A stretch of 64,000 nucleotides of DNA, from the NCBI GenBank assembly GCA_009760855.2, contig WPIO01000009.1, positions 2,854,501 through 2,918,500 on the forward strand, read 5' to 3'. Origin of the DNA: Cristatella mucedo. Its lineage: Eukaryota; Bryozoa; Phylactolaemata; Cristatellidae. Both the position numbers and the translations under genes were made by a program. Position 1 is the stretch's first letter. Each line of letters starts with the position of its first letter. Shown piece by piece: positions 12,215-25,100 of the stretch. The notes below the pieces were generated by a model. That model was not told the DNA's origin, did not search any database, and saw only the letters and a program-made list of their open reading frames with translations.

Positions 12215-12480
12215 ACAGGCGGCGTCCCCGCAGGCTTCGCTCTGCTCTTCCTTGATGTGCTCCTATGCGTGCTGACACCGCGCACGCTGCCACTACCCAC
12301 AATCGCATGCTGACCCTGTGCACGTCGCCCCTAACCAGGCTATTCTTGTTGTTTAGTTAGCATGCTACCACTAACTATTCGATCGTGCTTCTTTTGCAGC
12401 AAATGTAAATCGTCTACAAAGAGATTGAGTTTTCTGAGGGCGCCATATGAAATGTATTCTTATTGTTACTCTTATTTCAT
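12215..12480 (+). mobile_element. LINE 3'-end fragment
   Basis: Diverged copy of the LINE 3' UTR, with 'gctgccactacccaca', 'gcaaatgtaaatcgtcta' and 'caaagagattgagttttctg' followed by a poor ATT-rich tail. More substitutions than the 10455 copy, hence older. Confidence 0.8.
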
Positions 12481-12944
12481 TCAGCAAATAAAGAACGGAT
12501 TGTTAGTCTAGGGTGTTGTACCTAGGCCTTTGATGATGAAGGTGAGCATTTTGGGCGCATCGTTCTGGAAGAGATTGCACATCAGCCTGTGAACGCTTAG
12601 GTTGGAGCGGCGGTACAATGATGACTGCTTCTCTTGCATTGCGACAATTTGCCTGCTAAGCATGGCCGTACCGTTGTTTGTGCTGTTTCTCTCACGAAAG
12701 CCATTGGATGCAACCTCCGAGGGCTCAGCTAAACCCTCTACTCGCTTTGCGCCCGTTTTACTTGTCAGAACCAGACTTTTACGCGTAATCTTTTCAAGCT
12801 CTTTGCATAATTGTCTTATTTGTGATACAATTTCACGGGTCTTTGCCTGCGCCAGACTACGCTAGTTTAATAACAGAACTACCGGTGCTATGCTGGCCAT
12901 ACGTCACGCGACCATTCTCTTCTTAGTGAGTGCAAACTCAAGAC

Positions 12945-13128
12945 GGCCCTGATAGCCCAAGAGGTAAGGTGCTCACTCATCACGACCGAGGTCGTGGGTT
13001 CGAATCCTGCAGTGGTAGATCCTATATCCCAACCGCAAGCGGTGGTGATAGCCGTCAAGGCTCTCCAGCCACTCTAAAAACGAGACTGTTAAATCAGTTA
13101 GTATTTATTTATTTATTTATTTATCTAT
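12945..13128 (+). repeat. SINE family B, full-length-looking copy
   Basis: tRNA-derived SINE. The A-box-like TAGCCCAAGAGG is at about 12953 and a perfect B box GGTTCGAATCC is at 12997-13007. Next comes the family body (ccgcaagcggtggtgatagc), and it ends in (ATTT)n. Copies at 16170 and 43305 share head, body and tail. Its 3' end is not that of the LINE found here, so a different partner LINE is likely. Confidence 0.85.
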
Positions 13129-13129
13129 C

Positions 13130-14308
13130 TCTATTAAGAGCTCGTGACTGAGAAAGTGGCTCCATTTGGCAGCCATTAAGCGGGGGGGGGAGGGAGGGCG
13201 GGTTCAACTTATGGCATCCAATGGATTTGTTAAAAATGCTGCTCTTACGCTGCATCCGCTTCAATAGTGTGACCTGCAAGTGAGCAATGCCTTCGTATGA
13301 AAGCAAAATCTGTACACAGTGCGTCACCTACGAGGAAAGTAAAAATCGCACAGCCAATTCCACTGCCAAAGCTGCACCTTTGTACATAAGCAATGCTATA
13401 TAAACGTATGCTGCTGTACCATATGATAATACATCTCTGAGATAACGACAGTTTCTACAGACGGACAAGCCCCCACCCTCCCGATTACGGATAAGCTCAA
13501 ACAGTAGTCCAGTTCGAATGTCTAAAAGTATGCGTACTTTCAGCCAGCATCTGGCCGGACTCAATGTTGTTAATCCTTTACTAAATGAACGCTGCATCCG
13601 GGGTATTTTCGGTACTTGACAGATACAAAAGCCTGTGCTGGCGCTAACATGTAGACATCCATGACGAAACGGAGTACCGGGCGGGAAAAAGTGTACCTAT
13701 GGTTTGTGCAGCATCGAAAAGAGCTTGTAAGAGCAATGTCTGCAGCATTGAGAAATTGCCAAGAGAATCCTGTCTGAGAGAAACATGCCGAGTTAGAATT
13801 ACAAGTTGTCGCTGGCTAGTATATATTATTAGTATACAACTTTTTGATGCGTTTTTCTGCATTCTAACGGTCATTGGCGAGTGGCCTTCCTAGATTCCTA
13901 AAGCATCTGGCGCGAGTTCCTCGCCGGTCGCTCAATGATAAAGAGATCAACAGTACTGCTGACGTGTGCATAAAGATTATGCCCTATGTACCCGGGTTGA
14001 CGTGTTCGCTTGCTGGACTAGCGTGTGCACAGTGTACGCAGAGGCCCGCTTAGCCTGTCCGCTGCATGGCCCACTATCTGAAGGATTCGTGCGACCGGGG
14101 ATGACTCAGCTGCATTGACGCAGCGGGTGCAGACGAGCACCGGTTTCGGCTCCCGCTGGCGTTTGGCATGCTACTGGTAGCCGTTAGCTAGTATCGGGCT
14201 GCTACCATGAGTAAATATGAGGAGCCAGGCATTTCTTTGAAATCGTGTCTGCTGTTAGTCACGCTCTTACAGCCTGTCATCAGCGATGAGTCAACTGACA
14301 CGAAATAA

Positions 14309-14311
<3 letters not shown>
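13130..14311. other. No gene seen
   Basis: No supported exon. A G9 run is at 13182-13190, followed by GA-rich sequence. Confidence 0.4.

Positions 14312-14353
<42 letters not shown>
14312..14353 (+). repeat. (CT)n microsatellite
   Basis: About 20 CT units. Confidence 0.95.
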
Positions 14354-14355
<2 letters not shown>

Positions 14356-14559
14356 AGGATGCTAGCGGGCTTCGCTAAGCTGATGAGACCAGGCGTGTAA
14401 ACTAGTAAGGGAGGTGATCGGCTATTCCACATGGTAAGCGAAGGTGATCGGCTGTTTCGGATGCCTTATTTGACTTTGGCTTTACTTTAGCGGAGGTAGA
14501 CACAATCGGGGTTGCTGTTTTAGGATAACGTCGTCAACAGCAGCGAAACAACGACTCTC

Positions 14560-14725
14560 AGCCTCTAATTAATGTAATGTATCTCCGTCTGTAACCACAA
14601 AGTCATAAAGATTATGTGGGGTTATGCAGGAGGGTTTTGTTTAGCGCGTGTTGTTTAGCGTATTGTTTAGCGCAGTCACGGCCTAAGCGGCTTTCGGTAC
14701 GCATTCGGTAGCCAACAGAATTCAA
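14560..14725 (+). repeat. Anonymous repeat R-D, copy 1
   Basis: Shares the ordered blocks 'cacaaagtcataaagattat', 'ttatgcaggagggttttgt', 'cctaagcggctttcggta' and 'gcattcggtagccaacaga' with 38995-39240 and, more weakly, with 21015-21300. No ORF or terminal repeats recognised. Confidence 0.7.
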
Positions 14726-14844
14726 TTGGCTTCCAAGTCCGGACAGAACTAGGCCACGAAGGCAGTGCTTGTAATGGCGCTAGCTTTCTATGGCGCGTGA
14801 CAAATACCGTTGCAGGCCTGAACCTTTGAGCAGCGGCTGGCTAC

Positions 14845-14950
14845 TAGCAGGAGCATTCCCAACGCAGGCAGGTATGCCGACAGGTAGGCATGCAGGTAAG
14901 TATTCGACTACTAGGAGCATTACCAACGCAGGCAGGTATGCCGACCGTAG
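14845..14950 (+). repeat. Short tandem duplication (about 64-bp unit)
   Basis: The block beginning 'aggagcattcccaacgcagg' and ending 'caggtatgccgac' is repeated immediately downstream with few changes. Confidence 0.7.
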
Positions 14951-14959
14951 CAGAATGCG

Positions 14960-16165
14960 GCAGCAGCGAAAAGCGAAAATACCTTAAGATCGCAGGTCCA
15001 TATTCATAGCGTGCAGACGTCTTTTCGACGAAAGCGATGGAGGGTTGCAAACGTCCAGCATCAGCCATTTCATACAACTCTAATATGGCGCCTGGTCCTA
15101 CCGTTGAGCTGCTAGGCGGTGCCAGGCCTCGGGCGTCTTCCCGCCTGGCCCGACGCCCAGAGCTTCACTCCTCCATGACGTGAAACGCAGCTGGCTGACT
15201 ATTACATGACCCCGGCTCTTTTGTCACCTAACCGCAGAGTATAGCACAACTGATTTTGAGTCACGATAATTCATGAACCGACGAATATATTTAGACAATC
15301 GTGATCTAGCCGATCTAACGCCGCCGGCGCTGCCGCCGTTTCGCTGCAGCTCCAAGCAGCCCAGCCACAGGACGTCCGATGACTTTCGCTGGCGGCCTTC
15401 GGGCGAGCGAGCTCTTCTCAATGTAGTGACATTGCTTGGGTGCCCAAATGTCTGACCGAGTTCTCCTGCGCAGGGCTCCGAACTCTTGTTTGTTACCCAG
15501 GGGGAGCTGGCGCACGAGGATCAAGAAAAGCTCGGCCTCAGCCGGTAGGCGGCCTGGTAGGGTAGCGAGTTGGTGCATTCTCTCCGATTGCCGGATCGGA
15601 TTACGGCCGCTGCTCCAGCAGGCCGCGGCCAGCGTGGGGAAACCCTGCATCTGTCCCACAGGCCTCTCGCTATACAGTTTCCGCCCTGCATCGGAAGTGT
15701 CACACCGCGCTTGGCTCGTTCGCCGCCGTCACTGAGCGACAAGACGGAGGCCGGGCGTCCGAGCGAACTCGAGCTCGCCGCCGCCAGAAGTCACCACCGC
15801 GGAGCGGAAAGGAGGAGCGCCGAATTCGACACGTTGGGGCACTTGGATTGCAGAGGCCGAGCTGCTGCTGGAGGTGGAACGATTGGAGCTCGGGGCCGCA
15901 CGAATAGCAAGCACGCTTCGAGCTGTCTCCCACGAGCTGGACCAATATCGCGGACGGTTTCACCGAGATCGAGTCGTCTCAAAATTCGGTTTTCTGGCTA
16001 TTTTTTTAGCGCATCTTTTAATCGACCATTTCGCCGAAGTCTCCGATGCACGCGAAGAGCTCATCGTGCAGCCGCTGAAGTGAGTTGCATGAATTTTGCA
16101 CATTTCTAGTCTCAATTATTTCTACTCATTTATTTGTGAGCTTAGCAATATTGTAATAGGTCATT
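14960..16165. other. No supported gene; GC-rich part at 15300-15960
   Basis: The 15300-15960 portion is GC- and CpG-rich and has overlapping frames on both strands, but none carries a recognisable motif or paired splice sites. Confidence 0.35.
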
Positions 16166-16169
16166 CTCG

Positions 16170-16345
16170 TATTGCTGGAGCCCAGGAGCTAAGGTGCTCG
16201 CTCTTCAATAACCAATGTCGTGGGTTCGAATCATGCAGCGAGCGGTTCTTTTTTTGTCAACTGCAAGCGTTGGTGGTCGCCATTAAGGCTCATCTGCTGC
16301 TATACAAATGAGGCTGTTAAACAAGCTAATATTCACAACGCTTGT
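16170..16345 (+). repeat. SINE family B copy
   Basis: Head 'ggagctaaggtgctcgctc', B box GGTTCGAATCA at 16223-16233, body 'caagcgttggtggtcgcc' and tail 'gaggctgttaaacaagctaa', all matching the 12945 copy. Confidence 0.8.
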
Positions 16346-17488
16346 AAGTGTAGACCGATTCAGCTTCTACGACTGATGTGGCAGTTGATTTCAATCTGAT
16401 TGCAACTAGCTGTCTCCTGGACTGACACGTCCTCGCCTGTTGGCTCCACGGCGCTTCGAACAAAGGGCGAGTGCTGATCCATGACGAATGATCCATGGCA
16501 ATGCGAGGTCAATGCGACCGCGCTGATCTGGAGTGAATGGCGGTGGTCATGTTTCCTATTTTATTTGCTGCATGAACGCACTCATTCGCTTCAGTGATTG
16601 CTGCAGGAGCTGCAGCAGCAGCTGCGCCGGAGGCGGCATGTACAGCCGGTAAGCTAAGCTGGAGGTACAGGCTTATTGATTGTAAGGCGACGGACAAAGC
16701 ATCTTGTACACTGCATGCCAAGAAGTAATCTCATGCAAACGATCTCAACCTAATGCTGACGAAGACCGGAATATTCCCATTCCTGTGAGAGATCTCAATA
16801 TTGACCCAAACTTCTGATAAAATAAACAAAGGCAGTGACGTTTTCTTACAATATGTGCTAAACAACTAGGAGGTTCGGCTATTTGCATGCTAAAGGCCTG
16901 ACTGAAGGCAGCTTGCCTCCTTCGTCCGAAACGCCGGGATATTTGGGCTTGCTTAGATGAATACTTAAGAAATTGAAATATGTCATGGAATTCACAAAAA
17001 AGTGTAGCTAAGATGCATTAAACTGTTTATGTTTTGCTTAGAGATGCTCCGGTACAGAAATTGACTATCAGAAGCCACCTGACTGCATTGAAGATATAAA
17101 TTACACTGGCCAATACATTTTTTACTAAATGTAATCTGAATTGTCGTCGCGAACGGCACAGAACGCTAGCCGACGAGCAACACCACCAGTTTATTTCACT
17201 TACACATGGAGCAGAGCCAAGCACGACTCTCTCGGCCCCTTCTCCTGCTCCACTCTCCTCGCCCCTCTCGCCCACCGGAGTCCCCCGACTCCCTTATCAA
17301 AACAACCACTAATAGCACGTCCCGGCTACTTACCACATCAAGTGTCACAGCCCACTCGTACAGCGATCACGGGCAGTGTCATCAATTAAATAAAACCACA
17401 CTAAAGTCATGTTGCTGAAATAAGATTAGTCATTTCTTACAAATTTTATTTTCTCAACACGATTATGACAGTCAAATTAAAATTTTGG
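16346..17488. other. No gene seen
   Basis: AT-balanced sequence with no recognisable coding or repeat structure. Confidence 0.4.
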
Positions 17489-19031
17489 CTATACTTTTTG
17501 TAATCTGCAATGAAACAACATGGAAATAATGAAATGCATGGCAATAGTAATTGGCTTACGGTTACCATCCGTACAAAATGAAGTCATAGACAACTTCCTA
17601 GATTTCTTTGTCTGTCTCTTGTACAGATGTTCGGGAGCATTTCTGGAGATTGTCCAGCAGTTATAAGCCAGCATTTTAGTGGAACCTTTTGCCTGGTATC
17701 TTTGTTCCATTGTTGCGATATCTCTATAAAAACGTATGCCATGTTCATCACTAACCATACCACAGTTGTCATGGAAGAAATTCAAATGAGAATGAAGGAT
17801 GCGGATCTTTAGAGACATATCCCAGCCAAGTTTCTCATACTGCATCAGCATGCCTTCTATTAGTTCCTTGTAGTTTTCTGCCCTAACATTCCCTAGAAAT
17901 TTTGTAGACACTAGGCGAAAATCATTCCATGCTTGTTCCGTACCACCAAGCAGCAAGTTTTGAATCGGTCGTCTTTGAAGAGCTATCGAATATGAGGACC
18001 CACAAACCCCTTCCTTTAATCTTTGCTTCGCTGAGTCGAGGAAATCTTTCATGCAGGTATCGGAAAGCTGGCGTAGTCCTTGGTACTGGATATTCTTCTC
18101 TCCCAATTTCTAAATTTTGTCTACGAGTCAATTCCTTCCGTCCGCAAGTAGTACAATTCCCTTGCTCGGCTATCCTTGTCACATAAGAAACACATCCATT
18201 TTGTATATCCCTGCTGCAGTCCAATTAAAAAGAGCAACTACCTTCAAATCACCATGGAGGTGTTAGCTGTATTTGCTATACTCAATGGAATTCATTAGCT
18301 GTTTTAAGTTATCGTATGTCTCTTTTATGTTGCAGCATGCCATACTGGCATAGATGAAAGAAGGTTTCAATTCTGCAAAAGCACAAATATTTAGTTTTGA
18401 AGAGTCTACAAATATTCTCCATACTTGTGGGTCACGAGTGATTTGTAAGGCGTTCATGAAACCCTCAATACCCGAACAGATACCAGATTACTTTCCTTTC
18501 TGAAGAAAGGCTCCAGATGCTGGTTTCGCTTTCAAAATAAAGTAATTGTATAATCTTTTTCGAGAAGATCCCATTGTTGGAGTCTTAATCTTAGCAATAC
18601 TGCCTTGTCCTCAGATAAGTCAAAATAAAAAACCAGGTCATTTAGTTCTTCCTGTGCTATTCTGTATCGGGTTTACGATGCACCACAAGGGAAATCGGGA
18701 TCACTGTATTCTGACGTACTGGAGAAGGACAGGTCGGCTCACGATTGTCCTCATCAGATGAATCAAGAGTATATCCTGCTGAAGGTTCTGGAATAGGAAG
18801 TCCCTCACCATATGGAACTGGTCTCAATGCAGGCGGAATGTTTGGGCAGACTATTCTCGACTTCTGTTGCTTCGCTATTCTGCCGGAAAGAGGAGGAACC
18901 AAGCAAAGTAAGTAGCAGTCATTTATGTGGTTTCTTGGCTCTGTCCACACCACGGAGACTGCAGACGGCGTTGATGGTCCTCTGCCATTCAACCACCGTG
19001 AAAGTTGTGTTGCACGTGTAGCACAGCACAC
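17489..19031 (-). pseudogene. Decayed copy of the multicopy invertebrate 'MSLKIHFL' family (transposon-like)
   Basis: A contiguous, intronless but frame-broken gene of about 1.5 kb. Blocks appear in family order along the minus strand. An N-terminal block lies at 19031-18657 (HINDCYLLC, PNIPPALRPVPYGEGLPIP, acidic SSDEDN). The middle block is at 18457-18263 (WRIFVDSSKLN, MACCNIKETYDNLKQL). A cysteine-bearing block is near 18225-18160 in a different frame (KWMCFLCDKDSR). The best preserved part is an open frame at 18106-17489, with ENYKELIEGML, DMSLKIRILHSHLNFF, DEHGIRFYRDIATMEQRYQ and MLAYNCWT. Intact relatives, which I know from many arthropod and cnidarian genomes, are about 450-600 residues, of unknown function and usually multicopy. 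Stops and frame changes between blocks show that this copy is dead. The transposon origin is inferred. Confidence 0.75.
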
Positions 19032-20780
19032 ATGGGGGGGGGGGCCTAAAGGCTGATCTTGGTCACCAACCTTGCATCCGAACTAAAGATGATATGTCTT
19101 GTTCACTTAAGAAGTGATACTAATTTTCTTCTGATTGGCAAATTTCACTTCCCCACAAGTATAGAAAAATTGTCCACGGTATGATCGCACTTCAGAGGGC
19201 ATTAGTATTATTCTGTATTAGTGCACCTTATTGCATGCACCTCAATGGATAAAATAATAACAGTTTGATGTTACAGTAGCTTAAACTGTCTCACGCAAAA
19301 TGTCTGGAATACTTTAAATGCTCAAGCTTTCCTACTGGGCTTTGCGATGTCAGCTTAATGTAGCAGCCGCCTGGCAGCAGTATTGCACTGCATCAGAAAA
19401 TGATGCAATCATCTCTGGATGACATGTTCGCGACGGTTTTATGCAATGCGATGCAATATTACATCAGTCTAGACTTCCTTAGGATGCAGTCCTACCGGAT
19501 AAAATTTACACGGTTAAACGTAATAAATAAACTATGTGACATATCTTCAAACGAGAGCCAATAGAAGATTTTTATGGTCATATTCGTGTTCAGCACACCT
19601 AGAAACTACAGTTTAGGGCTTTTTTAAGTCAGTAACGATTTCAATGTTGACCTGTGTTATCTTGGACGATAAACATGGTCCACGGTGCGGGTATACTGCC
19701 GCTACCTAACGCACCCTGTTCTTTTGCCGCCAGGCCTGCGAATGCGATTAAAAGGAGATGTTTGCCTATACCCTAATGGGTTGAGCTCTTAACTGTATCA
19801 TTCGTTGCAAGCGAAGGTTCATGTTCGCTACTGCTTTGGTACCTTTGGAAGTTCCCTAATGCTACTCTTTTCGTATCTGTCTTTTCTCTCGCACACACGT
19901 AAGGTAATGCATTGCGGCATCTGAATAGGCCACGTCTTACATAAAACTTACGAAAAAAGCGTAGAAGTAAAGACAGAGCAATGATACTAACACAAAACCG
20001 TGTTTTGTATAGAGCAGATGTTAGCAAAGCGTGCAAAATAGCTTTAGGCTACATATACTTTCAATCCGCGTGTCCTCAACCGCGGTTATCACTTCCACTA
20101 TTCTACACATTTGTGTTAGCTTGTCTCCCCCTGTCTACTCCGACACTGCCTCTCTTAGGTCTTTAACTGCCGCTTCTGCTGATCCTACTGTCTTTGATCA
20201 ACTTTAATTGTTCCCCTTTCCAAGATGAAGGCCTTTGGTTACCGATTGCTCACTGAAACCAGAATTGCTTTCAGTACTCGTTTGAAAACTATCAAGCGAC
20301 AAACCAAAGACTTAGCTCTTGTGGTGTCTATCTCTCCCGAACAACATATTGATTTATTTATACGTGCATGCACAGTTCATACATACAAATTATATTATAT
20401 TTATATTGGATTTTTAAATAATTTTAAGAAATCTAATATAAGTATAATTCGGTTGGTTATAAACAGGGGCGTAGCCAGGGTTTTGGTATACGGTAAGTCG
20501 CGGAACATTGCAACATTAAGGGGCATGAGGTAAGGTCAAGAGGTTTCTTAGTAATTGACTCCAAAAAGCTCTGTGGCTCCTATGCAAGCTTCTTATTCAA
20601 ATTCACATATTTTGTTGAATTTACTCTTAATTCGTATTAGCCTTAACATTTCGAAAGACTTTAGTTCAATGAAAATGGTGCGCCACCCGGAAGTCTCTTT
20701 CGACACGCTTGGCGGGCCTTAAAAGAACCGCCAATTTACCAATCACACTTATCTCTGTTAGTATTAATAATAATTATGGC
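19032..20780. other. No gene seen; AT-rich
   Basis: AT-rich DNA with an 11-G run at 19034-19044 at its left edge. No recognisable exons, SINE or LINE. Confidence 0.4.
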
Positions 20781-20814
20781 TGATTTATGGTATTCTTAGT
20801 TTATGGGCAGATGG

Positions 20815-20905
20815 CGTGTATGGCCATGTTATTCCCACTGCGGCCAGTTTCTGGCTCAATGGTGGTTATGGCATTGTTAGTCGTGCTGCGGCCAGTTTCT
20901 GACAC
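20815..20905 (+). repeat. Imperfect local duplication
   Basis: The phrase 'ctgcggccagtttctg' occurs twice 51 bp apart within similar surroundings, suggesting a small tandem duplication next to repeat R-D copy 2. Confidence 0.5.
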
Positions 20906-21014
20906 GGTAGAGTTCGCCGCAGAGATTAGCGCTGAGCTCACTATGCGGGGCGTATCACTCACTGCTTTGCGCTGGTGAGGAGCAGTCATTGGTGACAAAG
21001 ATATATGCCACATT

Positions 21015-21300
21015 TAAGGTAATACAACGTTTCTCCATCTGTAACTCCACAAAGCTATAGACTAGGTGGGTGTTACCCAGGCGAGTTTTCTATAGTTGAC
21101 TCAAAAGCCCAAGCAGATTTCGTTACGCAAACGGTAGCCAACAGACTTCATCTCACGCAACAAAAAAAGTAAGAAGCATAAAAGCAGGCTGAGTCAGGAG
21201 GGTAGCCGAGGAAAGAGTAGCATGGAAGTAGCTGCTCAGGACGGCTGGAAAGATGTGCCTCAATCAACAGCAAGAGACTAGATATTGTTGCGTAGGAATC
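21015..21300 (+). repeat. Anonymous repeat R-D, copy 2
   Basis: Matches copy 3 (38995-39240) through 'cggtagccaacagactt', 'tctcacgcaacaaa', 'gaagcata', 'agtagc', 'gatgtgcc' and 'gttgcgta' in the same order. More diverged than copies 1 and 3 are from each other. Confidence 0.65.
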
Positions 21301-22009
21301 GTGGAAATGAGTTCCACTGTCAAGTACGTGCAGAGCAAAGGCTTCTGTCGCCAACAGTCTGCAAGCGTAAGAATGAAGCAGCTAATTTATATTCTGCAAG
21401 GACCTGAGGGCGTGAAGAGGCTGAGGCTGGCATAGCAGTTCGCATGCCTCTGCATTATGATGACGGAGAGGACTATCTGTCTTTTTCTTACATCTAGGTT
21501 TAAACGACGGCTCCTCTTAGCATATTTGTCTACTCGGGAGAAGCTCCCTATTCTTCGTATCATGATGTGTGCATGTGTAGCTCGCTCTCTCTCCGTTGAA
21601 ATTTTGTCTTGGCGATTGCTACGCCGGTGTCTGTCTTCGTGCACATGCCATCACATCAACCGTGATCTATCGTGAGGTTGCGGCCATGCTACGGTTGCTG
21701 AATCGGGTTCAAAAAAGCAACTGCACCGGGCTTCTCTTTCTAATTCGCAGTAACTCAATGATTCATTGAGTCTCGAAAGTCTGCCACTGAGTGTTTTTCT
21801 AGGAGTTGGTGGACACGAGACTTTGTCTACCGCACTCCACATACTGGTTACTGAATGAAAGGCAGAAGACATAATTGCCGAGACGATACCGGCGATGAAC
21901 TATATAGGTCGCACTCGCTCTTGCTACAGTACAAGGAGATCTGCTCTTCCTTGGGCTTCGTGTACTCATCTCATTCTAGTTTTAAGATCGTTTCAGATAT
22001 CTATTAAGA

Positions 22010-22138
22010 TATCGCTGATGCCCAGTGGTTAAGGTGCTCGCCACGACCAAGGTCTGGCCGAGGTCGTAAGCTCGAGCCCTGTGGCATATGTGAAGCACCT
22101 GAATAGAGATAAAGCTATGCTATGGCCTTATACAAATG

Positions 22139-22189
<51 letters not shown>
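22010..22189 (+). repeat. SINE family A (plus) ending in (TA)n
   Basis: Head 'gcccagtggttaaggtgctc', B-box region 'gaggtcgtaagctcgagcc', then 'gcacctgaatagagataaag', which corresponds to the LINE-like SINE-A tail. A (TA)n array of about 50 bp follows at 22140-22189, probably grown from the A/T-rich tail. Confidence 0.75.
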
Positions 22190-22190
<1 letters not shown>

Positions 22191-25100
22191 CACTCGCCGG
22201 TCTCCAGCCAAGTGGCACGTGCTGCCAACCTAAATATCTAAAAAGTGAAGGGTTCCAGAGACGAGTTACAAGCACGACTCTTTGGTGGAACAGCTGTTGG
22301 TGATGAAGATGAATACAAGATATAGCGACTGCTCTGACGAACGCTTCAGGAAAATTTCTTCGGAAGCAATTTCTGTTACAGCCTAAGGAGGAGGCGAAAC
22401 CGAACGATTGAGACCTACCATTGTTGGCTGAGCTAGTTTTTTCTTTTCTTCAGGCTGCCGATAAGCTTAACTTGAGGAAAGGGCAGCGAAAGAGCACTCT
22501 AATCAGTCGCGTAATCGCTGTTGTTCATTATCAGCGGTTCCTGAAGTATAAGAGCTACGAACTGATTATGCGATCGCCTACGGCAACCGAAGCCCTATAA
22601 CAGTGAGTTAGCGAATTGGCATTTGAGCGTACAGTTGTCCTCGTGTGGCCACTGAGCCGCTACACGAGAGCTGGCCGCTGTGCACTTGACTCCGCTGGCT
22701 CCAGAACTGCCTGTAACTCTCTGCTGCTGTCGAATAGTCATCTCTGTCCTATGGACTTATGCTACGTTCGGCCGCTCATCGTTGATGCCACGTTGCTTAA
22801 CTGATGGCATATCTGCGTGCTTTGGTGCTTCACCAGCAGGTCGCTAGCCGAGCTTGCAAGGCTCAGGGTTTCACCGGCATTCGTCTCATGTCGGCAGAGA
22901 CTAGTACCGTTGCGAGCAAAGTGTGTGAGGCCACGTTCCCAGCTTGCACGGAAGCCGCTACACCCGGTTAGTAGCAATGCGAAGTCCTAGGGCTTCATGA
23001 ACAGCTTTGGAAAGACGCCAGTTTCAAATTTTGTCAATCGCCAGTTTCAAGGCTTGCATGGAGCTTACCCGTCGTGCATGCTCCGATATGGAATTCAAGA
23101 GCACACCGGTTCTATAAGGGAAACTTGTCGCAGTCTGTTGGAAGTGAGAGCCGACGAGTGCTTACAGGCTCGAAATCATGAGCTAGGCTACAGCTTAGGC
23201 CGGGGAGGGGCTTGTTACTTGCGACATACTGTACATGATAAAAGACTGCAGCAAGCTGCTCACGAAGTGGTTTCTGCTTTAAAGGCATCCAGTGGTAACC
23301 TTCAGCAACGACGCAAACGATTTCAACATACTGCGTTCGTCGACCTACAAGAGTCAGCATATGCTTTAGCAATCGCCTAGAAGTCTAAATGAGTGTAGGT
23401 CCCTTACAGAGACAAAAGCATGCAAAAATGTCGACAAATGAGTGAGACAATTGATCTTGGATGACGCCATAAGTCATCAGGCAGCTGCAGGAGTACCTGT
23501 GCAGCAAAACCACCTTGATGTCACGAGCATTTCATGTATGCTCTCTTAATGGGAGAAAAGAGTTTGCCAATATTAAGAGGTGCTTTGTCTTACGTGCCAT
23601 TCAACACCAGCATTAAGGTCTCGTTCAGTATCCTAAGTTCAACGGACAGAGAGTGAGCTCCATGCACTTGTGTTGCCAGCTGTAAGAGACGTTTGCCAGT
23701 CAATGAGAGGCGGTTGTTCCATGCATTTGTAGGTGCAGAGGAATGAGGCAGGTTACGAAGGAATGAGCTCTATTAGCCTAGGCTACAAGCCACAAGAGAC
23801 TGAACCGTTACTGCTCTGTTGCTCGTCGGACTGATGTCCTAACAAACTCCTGCCTGTCACAGTGCCAGTGACGACTACTTAGGGTCACCTAAGTTGAGCA
23901 GACAAGTGCAGGCTCACATGCAGGCACACATACACACACATCATCGTTCCGAGATAATTGATGTCATCAAGGCAGATAATTGGTGTCATCAAAGCACATA
24001 AAGAGCTTCACATGGACTTCTGACATAAAGGGAATTACTATGCGAGACAACCGTTCATATAGCCTTGGTACATGAGGTCTGGCCAGGCACTCTCTTAGCT
24101 AGGGACCTGCTCAGCAGACAGAACCATCGCCACTTATTTTTGACTGTTTGGTAAAAATTCTTATAGCCCCTAACTGATGGACGTTAGAATACCCCAGGCA
24201 GATGACTGATATTGTCACCAGATACAAGCAGCAAACGACTCGCACGCATACCGTCATGATTGTACTTCCTGCTGTCTATCTTCGAGCAGGCATGTTCAGA
24301 TTGCTTACAAACAAACCTTGGCTTGATGGTAGGTCCTATGATGCTAGTCAACAAGCAAGCTAAGTATTCCAGGGCGATCTCCTGAAGAGGTCACATCAGC
24401 CGCTGCAAGAAGATAGCGTTTATTTGTATACTACGAAGGGAGACCTCCAGCAATCGACGCCAGCGCCAGCTAGAGTCTCACGCAGAAATTCCGCACGACG
24501 GCAAAGCACAAGTCGGCTGTCAACTTGTGTATACATCGGCAGACAGCCAACAACACAGCACTGCCAGCACTGACTGTATGTGACTCCTGACTGTGAGTCT
24601 CTCATCTACTGCAAAGCACAACCAGTTAAGGAAAGCAGGCTGGCAGCACAGCAGGTGCCTGCAAATGGCAGCGCCAGCATTGTTTCTGCAACACTGTACA
24701 GCTCTTCCTTGCAAGTAGCAGCGTCTACAGTGCTCTGTGGATTGAAAAAAATCAGGAGTCACAGCTTACACACATCAGTTTGGGCTAGAGTGGGTAGGAC
24801 AGTACTCGTCGGGTAGCTTGCACAAACTGTCAATAGCCACAGACAATCGGCAGCAGCAACTGCATGCAGCATGTACAGAACCCACGAAAGGCAGCATACC
24901 TGCTGCTGCTTGCAGCATGCTACACGGCTAGAGGGCGACACCATCTCCTACATGGTGCCAAGACCATCTACGATGCGCACAGGGTCGTGCTGTCAGCAGA
25001 TGGGCATGCGAATGTCAAAAGGCACAACAGACGACGCAGGAGAGCAAAATGTGCCAGGCCGAGTGTTGACAGTAGTCTTCATAAACACCGGTCTCAGTCG

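Noticed and set aside
12945-13128. Functional tRNA gene at the perfect B box (12997-13007)
   Set aside because: The A-to-B spacing and flanks match a SINE head repeated at other sites, and no acceptor-stem pairing is seen.
22997-23380. 127-codon plus-strand frame
   Set aside because: No family resemblance, no repeat copies in the window, and overlapping frames of similar length on the other strand.
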